Origin: Pseudarthrobacter albicanus
GTDB lineage: Bacteria > Actinomycetota > Actinomycetes > Actinomycetales > Micrococcaceae
Assembly (NCBI RefSeq): GCF_018224015.1
Contig: NZ_JAGPOT010000065.1
Location: 1-35,645 of the forward strand
Reading direction: 5' to 3'
Length of the DNA stretch: 35,645 nt
The translations under genes and the position numbers were made by a program. Under the pieces are notes generated by a model. It was given only the letters and a program-made list of their open reading frames with translations. It had not been told where the DNA came from and ran no database searches. Of this stretch, positions 1 through 7,914 are shown piece after piece (the first letter of the stretch is position 1; the number at the start of each line of letters is the position of its first letter).

Positions 1-1162
1 GCAGGGCGGACCGCAGCCGGCTGACGGTCATGTCCAGGGCGTGCACGGAACCGCGGAGTTCCAGCAGTTCGGACAGCGCCTCGCGGGAGAGCACCGCACC
101 GCCGGCGCCCAGCAGGGCACGCAGCAGCAGCAACGGGGCGGGTGCCAGCTCCACGGCCTCACCGTTGATCCGCAGCGAGCGGCCGCGGAGCTCCACAGTG
201 CCGAGGACGGTGTCCAGCCGGCGGACGTGGTTGAGGGCCAGGTGCTCGCAGACGAGCCGGATGAGGGCCCCCATCCGGAAGCGTTCCGGGACCAGCGGCT
301 GCAGGCCGGCGTCGATCAGCGGCTGGGCCGTGACGGGCCCCACGACGGCGGTGGCGACGGTGGTCTTCAGGGCGTGCACCAGCTCTTTGTACAGCCCCAT
401 TTCATGGGCGGTGCTCCACATCGCGTCCACGGCCGGGGCGCTGGTGAAGGTCAGGACGTCCAGGTTGCCGCTGCACGCGGCCTCGATCAGCCGCGGGAGC
501 CGGTCGGCGCCGTCGGGCTTGACCCAGCGGTACGGGGTGACCGTCAGGACGGTGGCGCCGGACAGCCGCAGGCGTTCGAGCTGGCGCACGTCCGTGTAGC
601 CGTGCAGCTGGACCGCGACGGTCTTGCCCCGGACGCCTTCGGCAAGGAGCATGTCCACCAGGGTCGCGGTGGTTTCGTCGCTGCTGATCCCGACGTCGGC
701 GAGCCCGGCGGCGCGGACCGCGCCGCGGGCCTTGGGGCCGCGGACGAACATCCGGGTGGCTCCGAGGGTTTCCAGGAGCTGTTCGCCGATGCCGAAGGTG
801 TCCGCGGCCTCGCACCAGCGGCGCATGCCGTAGGCGGTGGTCGCGATGCACAGCTCGGGCCGGGCGGCGATGATGGCGCGGGTGTCCTCGATCAGGCTCA
901 GGTCCTCCTGGACCGGGGCGATCTTCAGGGCCGGGGCGTGCAGGACCTCGGCGCCGCGGCGTTCCAGGGCTTCGATCAGGTCCTGGGAGCGCCGGTGTGA
1001 GGTGACGCCGATCCGGAAGCCCTCCAGCGGCAGGTCTTTCTCGGGAGCCGCCTCGGGTGCCGCCCCGCCGGGTGGAATGACGGGAAGGTCCGCGGTGGCC
1101 GCGGAAAGGGTTGTGGTTGTGGAAAGGGCGGCCAACGCGTTCAGCGCACTCACGGTTCTCAC
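1..1162 (-). CDS. hemD: Uroporphyrinogen-III synthase fused to a winged-helix DNA-binding domain (3' end cut by window)
   Basis: The gene runs off the left edge; 387 residues are visible. After an Ala/Pro-rich leader, a HemD-like double alpha/beta domain spans about residues 48-300 (opening GFRIGVTSHRR, later VTPYRWVKPDGADRLPRLIEA and LTFTSAPAVDAMW). HemD closes and flips the hydroxymethylbilane D ring to make uroporphyrinogen III, the last common precursor of heme and siroheme. From about residue 305 an OmpR/PhoB-type winged helix follows (TVELRGRSLRINGEAVELAP, then LSREALSELL, then DMTVSRLRSAL). The GTG start overlaps the stop of the upstream methyltransferase gene as GTGA, so the two are translationally coupled in the nirB operon. 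A second GTG lies three codons in. HemD-winged-helix fusions are known in actinobacteria; whether the protein is a working synthase, a regulator or both cannot be read from sequence. Confidence 0.85.
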   Translation of the reverse strand, partial: MRTVSALNALAALSTTTTLSAATADLPVIPPGGAAPEAAPEKDLPLEGFRIGVTSHRRSQDLIEALERRGAEVLHAPALKIAPVQEDLSLIEDTRAIIAARPELCIATTAYGMRRWCEAADTFGIGEQLLETLGATRMFVRGPKARGAVRAAGLADVGISSDETTATLVDMLLAEGVRGKTVAVQLHGYTDVRQLERLRLSGATVLTVTPYRWVKPDGADRLPRLIEAACSGNLDVLTFTSAPAVDAMWSTAHEMGLYKELVHALKTTVATAVVGPVTAQPLIDAGLQPLVPERFRMGALIRLVCEHLALNHVRRLDTVLGTVELRGRSLRINGEAVELAPAPLLLLRALLGAGGAVLSREALSELLELRGSVHALDMTVSRLRSAL

Positions 1163-2193
1163 GCCCCCATCAGGGACGCGGCGAGGCGGTCCAGTTCGGC
1201 GGTGGCTTCGGCGCAGCCCCGGTTGGCCTCGGCCACCCGGACGACGTCGCCGATCACCAGCACCGCGGGGTTGCTGCAGTCCGCGGCGGCGGTGGTGATG
1301 GTGCCCAGTTCGGCGATGGTGGTGCGCTGGCCGGGACGGTAGCCGCGCTCGACGACGGCCATCGGCATGTCGGCCCGCATCCCCGCCCGGCGCAGCCCGG
1401 CGGCCAGCTGGTGCAGGGTGCCGATGCCCATCAGGACCACGATGGTCCCGCCCAGGCCGGCGAGGTGTGTGTGTTCCTTTTCGGTCAGCGGGGCGTGGCC
1501 GGACACCACCGTGAACAGGTGGCTGACCCCGCGGTGCGTGACCGGGATCCCGGCGGCGGCCGGGACGGAGATGGCGCTCGTGACGCCGGAGATCACCCGG
1601 ACCGGAACGCCGGCCTTCACGCAGGCAGCCACTTCCTCGCCGCCACGGCCGAACACGTACGGGTCCCCGCCCTTGAGCCGCACCACGTTCTTCCCGGCCA
1701 GGGCAGCCTCCACCATGAGCTCCTCGATCCCGGACTGGCTGACCGGGTGGTGGCCGGGGCGCTTCCCCACGTCCACCAGGTCGGCCGTGCTGAGCTGCGG
1801 CAGCTCCTGGTACGGGGCCAGCCGGTCGTAGAAAACGACGTCGGCGTCCCGCAGCGCCGCCACGGCCGCGACGGTCAGCAGTTCGGTGGTCCCGGGCCCG
1901 CCGCCCACCAGGGTGACGTGGCCGGCCGGTCCCGCGGCGGGCTCGGCCGCGACGGGGATGCCGGCCGCCCGGCAGCGCTCCAGCAGGGCCTCCCAGCCGG
2001 GCTGGCCGTCGTCGACCGCCGCGACCAGGAACGGCCGTTCCGGCAGCGGGCCGTCCAGCGCTGCGCCGTTCGGGCTGCTGAGCCGGGAGACGACGGCGCC
2101 GGCGGCCTCGTACCGGCGGACGGCCTGGCGGGCGGCGGCGTCGGACCCGGTGACCAGGATTTCCCGGCCGGTGAGATCAATGCTGAGCTGCAT
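1159..2193 (-). CDS. cobA: Uroporphyrinogen-III C-methyltransferase (siroheme synthase-like)
   Basis: 344 aa. From about residue 88 the protein is a canonical SUMT domain: VTLVGGGPGTTELLT (SAM-binding P-loop), DVVFYDRL, VDVGKRPGHH, RLKGGDPYVFGRGGEE, VISGVTSAISVPAAAGIPVTHR and VVLMGI. It methylates uroporphyrinogen III at C2 and C7 to give precorrin-2. The first ~85 residues look like a shortened CysG/Met8 N-terminal Rossmann domain in which the glycine-rich NAD loop is replaced by TGSDAAARQAV, so NAD-dependent oxidation and iron insertion are doubtful. The ATG start lies two bases after the nirB stop, with a GAGGT ribosome site inside the nirB end. An in-frame upstream extension exists but would overlap nirB. 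Position between nirB and hemD argues that its product goes to siroheme for nitrite reductase. SUMT activity is secure; the N-terminal role is not. Confidence 0.9.
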   Translation of the reverse strand: MQLSIDLTGREILVTGSDAAARQAVRRYEAAGAVVSRLSSPNGAALDGPLPERPFLVAAVDDGQPGWEALLERCRAAGIPVAAEPAAGPAGHVTLVGGGPGTTELLTVAAVAALRDADVVFYDRLAPYQELPQLSTADLVDVGKRPGHHPVSQSGIEELMVEAALAGKNVVRLKGGDPYVFGRGGEEVAACVKAGVPVRVISGVTSAISVPAAAGIPVTHRGVSHLFTVVSGHAPLTEKEHTHLAGLGGTIVVLMGIGTLHQLAAGLRRAGMRADMPMAVVERGYRPGQRTTIAELGTITTAAADCSNPAVLVIGDVVRVAEANRGCAEATAELDRLAASLMGA

Positions 2194-2195
2194 GC

Positions 2196-4841
2196 CTATA
2201 CCTCGTTCTCGTCGCGGGGCCGCATCGGGATGGAAGAACCGATGAGGACTGGTTCCTGACCGGCCAGCGCCTTCTCTTCTGCGGTCGCCGGGCGCATCTG
2301 GCCGCGCTCGTCGGGGACGAACGTGATGGAGTCGTCCTTCTGGTCGGGGGCGTTGACGAAGGAACGGAACCGGCGCAGGCGCTCGGGGTCCTTCAGGGTG
2401 TCGGCCCATTCGTCGACGTAGGTGTCAACGTGCCTGGCCATGGCCGCCTCGAGCTCCTCGGCGATGCCCAGGGTGTCCTTCACCACCACATCCTCGACGT
2501 GCTTGATGCCGCCGTCGAGCTCCTCCTGCCAGCGTGCGGTGCGCTGCAGGCGGTCGGCGGTGCGGATGTAGTACATGAAGTAGCGGTCGATGTACTTGAG
2601 CAGGGTTTCGTCGTCGAGGTCCTTGGCCAGCAGCTGGGCGTGTGCCGGGGTGGCGCCGCCGTTGCCGCCGACGTACAGGTTCCAGCCGTCGGCGGTGGCG
2701 ATGACGCCGACGTCCTTGCCGCGGGCCTCGGCACATTCGCGGGCACAGCCGGAGACGCCCATCTTGAGTTTGTGGGGGCTGCGGAGTCCGCGGTAGCGGA
2801 GTTCGAGCTGGATGGCCATGGCCACCGAGTCCTGCACACCGAAGCGGCACCAGGTGGAACCGACGCAGGACTTCACCGTGCGCAGGGACTTGCCGTACGC
2901 CTGGCCGGATTCGAAGCCGGCGTCCACCAGCTCCTTCCAGATTTCCGGGAGCTGCTCCAGCCGGGCGCCGAACATGTCGATCCGCTGGCCGCCGGTGATC
3001 TTGGTGTACAGGTTGTATTTCTCCGCCACGGCGGCGATGACGCCGAGCTTCTTCGGGGTGATCTCGCCGCCGGCGATGCGGGGGACCACCGAGTAGGTGC
3101 CGTCCTTCTGCATGTTGGCGAGGGCGCGGTCGTTGGTGTCCTGCAGGGTGCCGCGGCCGGCGTCCAGGACGTAGGCGCTGTTCTGGCTGGCCAGGATGTT
3201 GGCGACGGTGGGCTTGCAGATGTCGCAGCCTGCTCCGGTGCCGTACCTGGCCATGACCTCCTCGAAGGAGGTGAGTTCCAGGACGCGGATGGTCTCGAAG
3301 AGTTCCTGGCGGGACAGCTCGATGTGCTCGCAGAGTGCCTTGGAGACCTCGACGCCGGACTTGGTCAGTTCGGTTTCCAGCAGCTTCTTGAGCATCGGCA
3401 CGCAGGAACCGCAGCTGGTCCCGGCGCGGGTGCAGCCCTTGAGCCCGCCGAGCTCCTGGACGGGGGCGTTCCCGTCGCAGGAACCGCAGCCGTTGACGGC
3501 GTCGCGGATGGTTCCGGCAGACACGTTGTTGCAGGAGCACAGGATGGCGTCGTCCGGGAGTTCCGTTTCCGGGGCGTCGCCGCCGCCGGCCGCGGTGAGG
3601 TACGCGCCGGGCTCTGCGCTGAGTTCGCGGCCCAGGAGCGGACGCAGGCTGGTGTAGGGGGTGGCGTCGCCGACGAAGATGCCGCCCAGGAGGGTCTTGG
3701 CATCGTCGGTGGTGACGATCTTCTGGTAGACGCCGCGGGCCGGGTCCGCGTAGACGATTTCAAGGGAGTGCTCGGTTCTGGCGAACGCGTCACCGAAGCT
3801 GGCGACGTCGACGCCGGAGAGCTTGAGCTTGGTGGCGGTGTCGAAGCCCGGGAACGTCGCAACGCCCCCGTGCAGCCGGTCCGCGACGATCTCCGCCATG
3901 GTGTTGGCGGGGGCCACGAGGCCCAGGCACATGCCGCCGAAGTTGGCCACCTCGCCGATGGCCCAGATGCCCGGAACCTGGGTGGAGCAGCCGTCGGAGA
4001 TGACGACGCCGCCGCGCTGGCCGAGCTGGAACTGCTGCTCTGCGCCCTCGGCGGCCCGGAACAGCTCATCGCGGGGCTTCACGCCGATCGCGACGATGAC
4101 GATGTCGGCGTCGATGACGCGGCCGTCGGCCATCAGCACGCCGGTGACCTGGCCGTCGTCGTCGGAAAGGACTTCGGAGGGGAACACGCCGCCGTGCACG
4201 GTGAAGCCCTTGGCCTCGATCAGCCGGCCGAGTGCCTGGCCGGCGCCCTCGTCCAGCTGGGTGTTCATGAGCCAGGGCGAGCCGTTGATGACAATCGGGG
4301 TGGCGCCGAGCTGCTCGGTGCCGGCCGCGGATTCGAGGCCCAGGAGCCCGCCGCCGATGGTGACGGCGTTGACCTGGCGGCCAAGCTTTTCCTTCAGCCC
4401 GGCGATGGCCTTGTTAATGGACCAGACGTCCTCAAGGGTGCGGTACACGTGGGTGAGTTCGGAGCCGGGAATCGGCAGGCGGGCCGCGTCGGAGCCGGTG
4501 GCGACGACGAGTTCGTCGTATTCATAGGTGTTGCCGGCTGCCGTCTCCACGGCCTTGGCTGCGTGGTCGATCCTGATGACGCGCTCGCCGGTCCGCAGGC
4601 TCATCGCCTGGTGGTCCCACATGGATGCGGTGCCGAGGGTGAGGTCGACCTCGCTGTCCGTGAGAGCCTTGCTCAGGGCGACGCGGTCGTAGGGGAGGTG
4701 CGCTTCCTCGGTGAGGACGGTGACGTGCCAGCCGTCGAGGCCCCGGGCGTGCATGGCATCGGCAAACCGGTGGGCGGCCGGGCCGCCGCCGGCGACGACG
4801 ATCCGGCGTGGGGTCTGCGTGCTTGAAGTCTGTCCGGTCAC
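2196..4841 (-). CDS. nirB: Assimilatory nitrite reductase [NAD(P)H], large subunit
   Basis: 881 aa with NirB order: an FAD/NAD(P)H oxidoreductase domain (VVAGGGPAAHRFAD near residue 15, second dinucleotide fold TIGGGLLGLESA near 165), a BFD-like [2Fe-2S] domain (CSCNN at 435, GCTRAGTSCGSC at 469-480), a further cysteine pair GCDICKP near 540, then the nitrite/sulfite reductase ferredoxin-like and siroheme domains. The siroheme-[4Fe-4S] ligands are visible as CVGSTWC (C659, C665) and GCAREC (C699, C703). The enzyme reduces nitrite to ammonium in six one-electron steps in the cytoplasm. I chose the GTG at 4841 because a GAAAGG site lies just upstream; an in-frame start 16 codons earlier (4889) is possible but lacks this. 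The methyltransferase and hemD follow directly, and nirD is divergent rather than downstream. Confidence 0.93.
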   Translation of the reverse strand: MTGQTSSTQTPRRIVVAGGGPAAHRFADAMHARGLDGWHVTVLTEEAHLPYDRVALSKALTDSEVDLTLGTASMWDHQAMSLRTGERVIRIDHAAKAVETAAGNTYEYDELVVATGSDAARLPIPGSELTHVYRTLEDVWSINKAIAGLKEKLGRQVNAVTIGGGLLGLESAAGTEQLGATPIVINGSPWLMNTQLDEGAGQALGRLIEAKGFTVHGGVFPSEVLSDDDGQVTGVLMADGRVIDADIVIVAIGVKPRDELFRAAEGAEQQFQLGQRGGVVISDGCSTQVPGIWAIGEVANFGGMCLGLVAPANTMAEIVADRLHGGVATFPGFDTATKLKLSGVDVASFGDAFARTEHSLEIVYADPARGVYQKIVTTDDAKTLLGGIFVGDATPYTSLRPLLGRELSAEPGAYLTAAGGGDAPETELPDDAILCSCNNVSAGTIRDAVNGCGSCDGNAPVQELGGLKGCTRAGTSCGSCVPMLKKLLETELTKSGVEVSKALCEHIELSRQELFETIRVLELTSFEEVMARYGTGAGCDICKPTVANILASQNSAYVLDAGRGTLQDTNDRALANMQKDGTYSVVPRIAGGEITPKKLGVIAAVAEKYNLYTKITGGQRIDMFGARLEQLPEIWKELVDAGFESGQAYGKSLRTVKSCVGSTWCRFGVQDSVAMAIQLELRYRGLRSPHKLKMGVSGCARECAEARGKDVGVIATADGWNLYVGGNGGATPAHAQLLAKDLDDETLLKYIDRYFMYYIRTADRLQRTARWQEELDGGIKHVEDVVVKDTLGIAEELEAAMARHVDTYVDEWADTLKDPERLRRFRSFVNAPDQKDDSITFVPDERGQMRPATAEEKALAGQEPVLIGSSIPMRPRDENEV

Positions 4842-5098
4842 TGTGGGCCTTTCGCATGGGCCGCAGACGGTGCTCTGCGACCTTCTCAATCCAGGTGTCC
4901 ATCCAGACTAGGCAACCGCAGTTTCGCTTCAGTTTCCCTTATGTTTCGTGATCTTAACTTCTGCATCACGAACGCGTTTCGGAACAGGTGAGTTGCCTTT
5001 TACGTGCCGGACACACTGACTGCACGCCGTTGAAACACCGCAGCCCTAGCTTGGGTATGTGGCCGCGTCGGCGGTTGAGTGGACTGAGAGGGGCCGAG
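4842..5098. promoter_or_regulatory. nirB-nirD divergent control region
   Basis: This 257-bp non-coding stretch separates the divergent starts of nirB and nirD, so it must hold promoters for both. It contains a perfect 8-bp inverted repeat (TTCGTGAT-N12-ATCACGAA, 4945-4972) and, inside that, a TnAC-N6-TnAC arrangement. Toward nirD, TTGAAA (5030-5035) stands 18 bases from GTATGT (5054-5059 region), a weak but plausible promoter. I did not find a convincing -35/-10 pair for nirB. Confidence 0.6.
4945..4972. promoter_or_regulatory. Palindromic operator candidate with embedded GlnR-like box
   Basis: The arms TTCGTGAT (4945-4952) and ATCACGAA (4965-4972) are perfect inverted repeats with a 12-base spacer. 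Within the site TTAAC (4954-4958), six bases, then ATCAC (4965-4969) fits the nTnAC-N6-nTnAC pattern known for the actinobacterial nitrogen regulator GlnR. A similar arrangement, GTCAC-N6-TTAAC on the minus strand, lies upstream of narK. Assignment to GlnR is inference; a nitrate-responsive or redox regulator is an alternative. Confidence 0.45.
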
Positions 5099-5464
5099 AT
5101 GACCGCTGTACTGGAACTTGTTGAACAGACCACCGGATTCGCCGCAGGCTGGCACCGCGTGTGCGCCGTCGAGGAGCTGGAGCTTGCCTGGGGTGAGGCG
5201 GCGCTTATCGCCGGCCGCCAGGTGGCCCTGTTCCGCACGGCGCCCGGTGAGGTGTTCGCCGTCGAGCATGAGGACCCGGCGACGGGGGCGCACGTGATGG
5301 CCCGCGGCATCATTGGCTCACGCGGAGCACGCCAGACCATCGCGTCACCGCTGCACAAGGAGGTCTACGACCTCACGACGGGCGAATGCTTCGGCACGGC
5401 GGAGCTGCGCCTGGCCACCTTCGGCACCCGCATTGTGGACGGGTACGTCGAGGTGGAGCTCTAG
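5099..5464 (+). CDS. nirD: Nitrite reductase [NAD(P)H], small subunit
   Basis: 121 aa, the usual length for NirD. The Rieske-like fold is recognisable (WHRVCAVEELELAWGEAALI, QVALFRTAPGEVFAVEHEDPATGAHVMARGIIG, ASPLHKEVYDLTTGEC), and as in other NirD proteins the full Cys/His ligand set of a true Rieske cluster is missing. It supports the NirB subunit in NAD(P)H-dependent nitrite reduction. The ATG at 5099 is preceded by GAGAGGGG; an upstream in-frame ATG at 4988 would add 37 residues without family resemblance and would run into the promoter region. It is transcribed away from nirB, whereas nirD more often lies just downstream of nirB. It converges with the phosphohexomutase gene 26 bases further on. 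Confidence 0.9.
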   Translation: MTAVLELVEQTTGFAAGWHRVCAVEELELAWGEAALIAGRQVALFRTAPGEVFAVEHEDPATGAHVMARGIIGSRGARQTIASPLHKEVYDLTTGECFGTAELRLATFGTRIVDGYVEVEL

Positions 5465-5490
5465 CCGCTCCTAAGCCTTAGAGACAGGCC

Positions 5491-7266
5491 TTAGAGGCCG
5501 AGGGCCTCGCGGACGTCCGCCAGGACGCCGTCGAGCGCGGCGCGGGCTTCCTGCCGCGCCGCCGGCAGTTCGGCGGCCGATCCGACGCTGCGGATGACCT
5601 CCAGGTAGCACTTGAGCTTCGGCTCCGTCCCGCTGGGGCGGATGATGACGCGGCTGAGGTCCTTCGTCAGGTACAGCAGGCCTTCGGTGGGCGGAAGCGG
5701 TCCGTTGCCCTGCGCCAGGTCGGTGGCCGTTTCAACGGCGGAGCCGCCGAACGAGTCCGGCGGGCTGACGCGCAGCCGGCCCATCATGGCATCCAGCAGG
5801 CCCAGGTCCGCGACCCGGATGCTGAGCTGGTCGCCCGCGTGCAGCCCGTGCACCAGGTGCAGCTCATCGAGGGTGTCGAAGATGGTCCTGCCGGCGGCCT
5901 TGGCCGTTGCCGCCAGTTCGGCGATCAGTACCGCGGCGGAGATCCCGTCCTTGTCCCGGACCAGCGCGGGGGCGACGCAGTAGCCCAGCGCCTCCTCGTA
6001 GCCGAACAGCAGCCCGGGCACGCGGGCGATCCACTTGAAGCCGGTCAGGGTCTCCTCGTGGGCGTAGCCTGCCGCGGCCGCGATCCGCGCCAGCAGCCGC
6101 GACGACACGATCGAGTTGGCGAAAACGCCCCCACCGGCGTCGCCGCCGGCGCCGGCGGTGTCGCCACCGGCGTCGCCGCCCGCGCGGGCGGCCAGCCGCG
6201 CCACGACGTGCGCGCCCAGCAGGGCTCCGACCTCGTCGCCGCGCAGCATGCGCCATGCCCCGGTGTCCGGATCCTTCGCAGCCACCGCGGCGCGGTCGGC
6301 GTCGGGGTCGTTGGCGATCACGATGTCGGCATCGATGCGGGCCGCCGTTTCCAGCGCCAGGTCCAGGGCGCCCGGCTCTTCGGGGTTCGGGAAATTCACG
6401 GTGGGGAAGTCCGGGTCCGGTTCGGCCTGTTCCGTGACCAGCGTGACGTCCCCGAAGCCGGCGGCGTTCAGCACCGAGACCGCGGTCCCGCCGCCGACGC
6501 CGTGCATCGGGGTCAGGACGATCTTGAGGTCCCGGGCCGGGAAGTGTTCCGGGTCCGCGAGGTGCGCGACGGCGGCCTCATAGCCTGCCGCGATCGAGGG
6601 GTCCAGCACCGTCCAGCCGTCCGCGGCCAGCGCGATGGAGGCCAGGTCGACGGCGTCGATCCTCGCGGCGATCCTGGCGTCGTAGGGCGCCACGATCTGT
6701 GCGCCCCGCCCGCTGTCCTCGACGGCATGGCGGCCCAGGTAGACCTTGTAGCCGTTGTCCTGTGGCGGGTTGTGGCTGGCCGTGACCATCACACCGCCGT
6801 CGCAGTCCAGCGCCCGCACCGCGTAGGCGAGCAGCGGCGTGGGGAGCGCCTGCGGCAGCAGGAACGTCTCGATCCCGGCGGCGGTGAGGATCGCCGCCGT
6901 TTCCGCGGCGAAAATATCGGAATTGTGGCGGGCGTCGTAGCCGACGACGGCGCGCGGCCGGGTCCTGGGGGAGGCCTGCGCGACGGCGTCCGCCAGGAAT
7001 GCGGCAAAGCCGGCAGCGGCGCGGCGCACGACGACGCGGTTCATCCGGTTCGGCCCCGGCCCCAGCGCCGCCCGCAGTCCTGCGGTGCCGAACTGCAGGG
7101 TGCCGTCAAAGCTGTCCGCCAGTTCCCGGCGGGCAGCGGCGTCACCGTCGTCCGCGAGGGAGGCGAGCGCGGTCAAGGCCGCCGCGGTGGCGGGGTCCGG
7201 GTCCTGGGCAGCCCAGGCGCGGGCCTCGCTCACCAGCCGGGACAATTCGGCATCAGAAGACGTCAT
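5491..7266 (-). CDS. Phospho-sugar mutase (phosphoglucomutase/phosphomannomutase)
   Basis: 591 aa, alpha-D-phosphohexomutase family. The signatures are in order: substrate-entry FGTAGLRA near residue 59, the phosphoserine loop TASHNPP (Ser164), the Mg2+ loop DPDADR (Asp320, Asp322, Asp324), the sugar-specificity loop GYEEALGY, and the phosphate-binding loop RPSGTEPK near the C-terminus. It interconverts hexose 1- and 6-phosphates in the cytoplasm; which sugar it prefers cannot be told from sequence (PmmB-type proteins of this length act on glucose and/or mannose phosphates). A Gly/Ala/Asp low-complexity insert (about residues 361-380, DNA near 6125-6190) separates domains and is unusual. The ATG at 7266 has no clear ribosome site; a GATAGT -10-like box sits at 7276-7281, so the message may have almost no leader. 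An in-frame TTG at 7275 is the alternative. Confidence 0.9.
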   Translation of the reverse strand: MTSSDAELSRLVSEARAWAAQDPDPATAAALTALASLADDGDAAARRELADSFDGTLQFGTAGLRAALGPGPNRMNRVVVRRAAAGFAAFLADAVAQASPRTRPRAVVGYDARHNSDIFAAETAAILTAAGIETFLLPQALPTPLLAYAVRALDCDGGVMVTASHNPPQDNGYKVYLGRHAVEDSGRGAQIVAPYDARIAARIDAVDLASIALAADGWTVLDPSIAAGYEAAVAHLADPEHFPARDLKIVLTPMHGVGGGTAVSVLNAAGFGDVTLVTEQAEPDPDFPTVNFPNPEEPGALDLALETAARIDADIVIANDPDADRAAVAAKDPDTGAWRMLRGDEVGALLGAHVVARLAARAGGDAGGDTAGAGGDAGGGVFANSIVSSRLLARIAAAAGYAHEETLTGFKWIARVPGLLFGYEEALGYCVAPALVRDKDGISAAVLIAELAATAKAAGRTIFDTLDELHLVHGLHAGDQLSIRVADLGLLDAMMGRLRVSPPDSFGGSAVETATDLAQGNGPLPPTEGLLYLTKDLSRVIIRPSGTEPKLKCYLEVIRSVGSAAELPAARQEARAALDGVLADVREALGL

Positions 7267-7348
7267 AGGAACCAAACTATCGCCAAATTCCGCCTATTCC
7301 GTCCCTGCCGGCGGGAACCGGTGTGCCGGTCCGCCGGCGCAGGTGTCC

Positions 7349-7386
7349 TTGACACCCATTTTTCCGGACACGTAACGTCTGCAATA
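7349..7386 (+). promoter_or_regulatory. Promoter for the Rrf2 gene, probably leaderless
   Basis: A perfect -35 hexamer TTGACA (7349-7354) is followed after 18 bases by TAACGT (7373-7378). Transcription would begin seven to eight bases later, at the ATG at 7386. No Shine-Dalgarno sequence is present, which fits a leaderless transcript. Confidence 0.65.
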
Positions 7387-7868
7387 TGAAGATGGGCCGG
7401 GGGGTGGAATGGGCTGTGCACAGCTGCGTCAACATGGCGTGGACGCCGTACGGGGAGGCGGTGAACAGCGCCCGGCTGGCGGAGTTCTACTCCCTCCCGG
7501 GCGCCTACCTTAACAAACAGCTCCAGTCGCTGGTCCGCGCAGGTATCCTGGCGTCCGTCTCCGGGCCGCGCGGCGGCTTCCACCTGGCGCGCAGGCCGGA
7601 AAACATCACCGTCCTGGACATTGTCCTGGCGCTCGAGGGCCAGGATCCGGCCTTCCGCTGCGAAGCCGTCCTGGGGAACGTGCCCGAGGCCGACAGCCAG
7701 GAGAACTTCGCACGGACCTGCCTCATTTCGCAGACCATGCGCCAGGCCGAGCTGGCGTGGCGCCAGGCGCTGGCCCGCCAGACCATCGGCGGGCTCGCCG
7801 ATTCGATGGAACGGCGCTTTCCCCAGGACAGGCTGAAGGCCCTGCGCTACCTCGCTCTCGCGAACTAA
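7386..7868 (+). CDS. Rrf2-family transcriptional regulator
   Basis: 160 aa. The N-terminal winged helix is typical of Rrf2 proteins: MKMGRGVEWAVHSCVNMAW at the very start, LAEFYSLPGAYLNKQLQSLVRAGIL as the recognition region, and SGPRGGFHLAR as the wing. Rrf2 members sense redox, nitric oxide, Fe-S status or cysteine supply, often through a cysteine-bound cluster. Here cysteines occur at positions in HSC, FRCEAV and RTCLIS, too widely spaced for the compact IscR/NsrR triad, so cluster binding is uncertain. The family-typical N-terminus fixes the start at 7386, which coincides with the predicted transcription start. It stands alone and converges with the purine nucleoside phosphorylase gene. 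Its target is unknown; autoregulation is common in the family. Confidence 0.88.
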   Translation: MKMGRGVEWAVHSCVNMAWTPYGEAVNSARLAEFYSLPGAYLNKQLQSLVRAGILASVSGPRGGFHLARRPENITVLDIVLALEGQDPAFRCEAVLGNVPEADSQENFARTCLISQTMRQAELAWRQALARQTIGGLADSMERRFPQDRLKALRYLALAN

Positions 7869-7871
7869 GCT

Positions 7872-7914
7872 GCGCGGACTGAGCGCGGACTGAGCCTGAG
7901 CGGACTGAGCCGCC
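7872..7914. repeat. Short tandem repeats between convergent genes
   Basis: The 11-mer GCGCGGACTGA occurs twice in tandem (7872-7882 and 7883-7893), and GCGGACTGAG recurs at about 7899. CTGAG and CTCAG segments can pair into a short hairpin. The stretch fills the gap between two convergent stop codons and may act as a weak two-way terminator or simply be slippage-prone sequence. Confidence 0.5.

Noticed and set aside
2430..4826. Open frame of 798 codons opposite nirB
   Set aside because: It is the antisense shadow of a well-supported nirB gene in GC-rich DNA; the translated sequence is Gly/Ala/Asp/Val-rich with no family features and no start signals.
5839..7389. Open frame of 516 codons opposite the phosphohexomutase
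   Set aside because: It is an antisense frame that even runs through the leaderless Rrf2 promoter; no recognisable protein.
7872..7914. CRISPR-like or microsatellite array
   Set aside because: Only two exact 11-base units and one partial unit, with no spacers.
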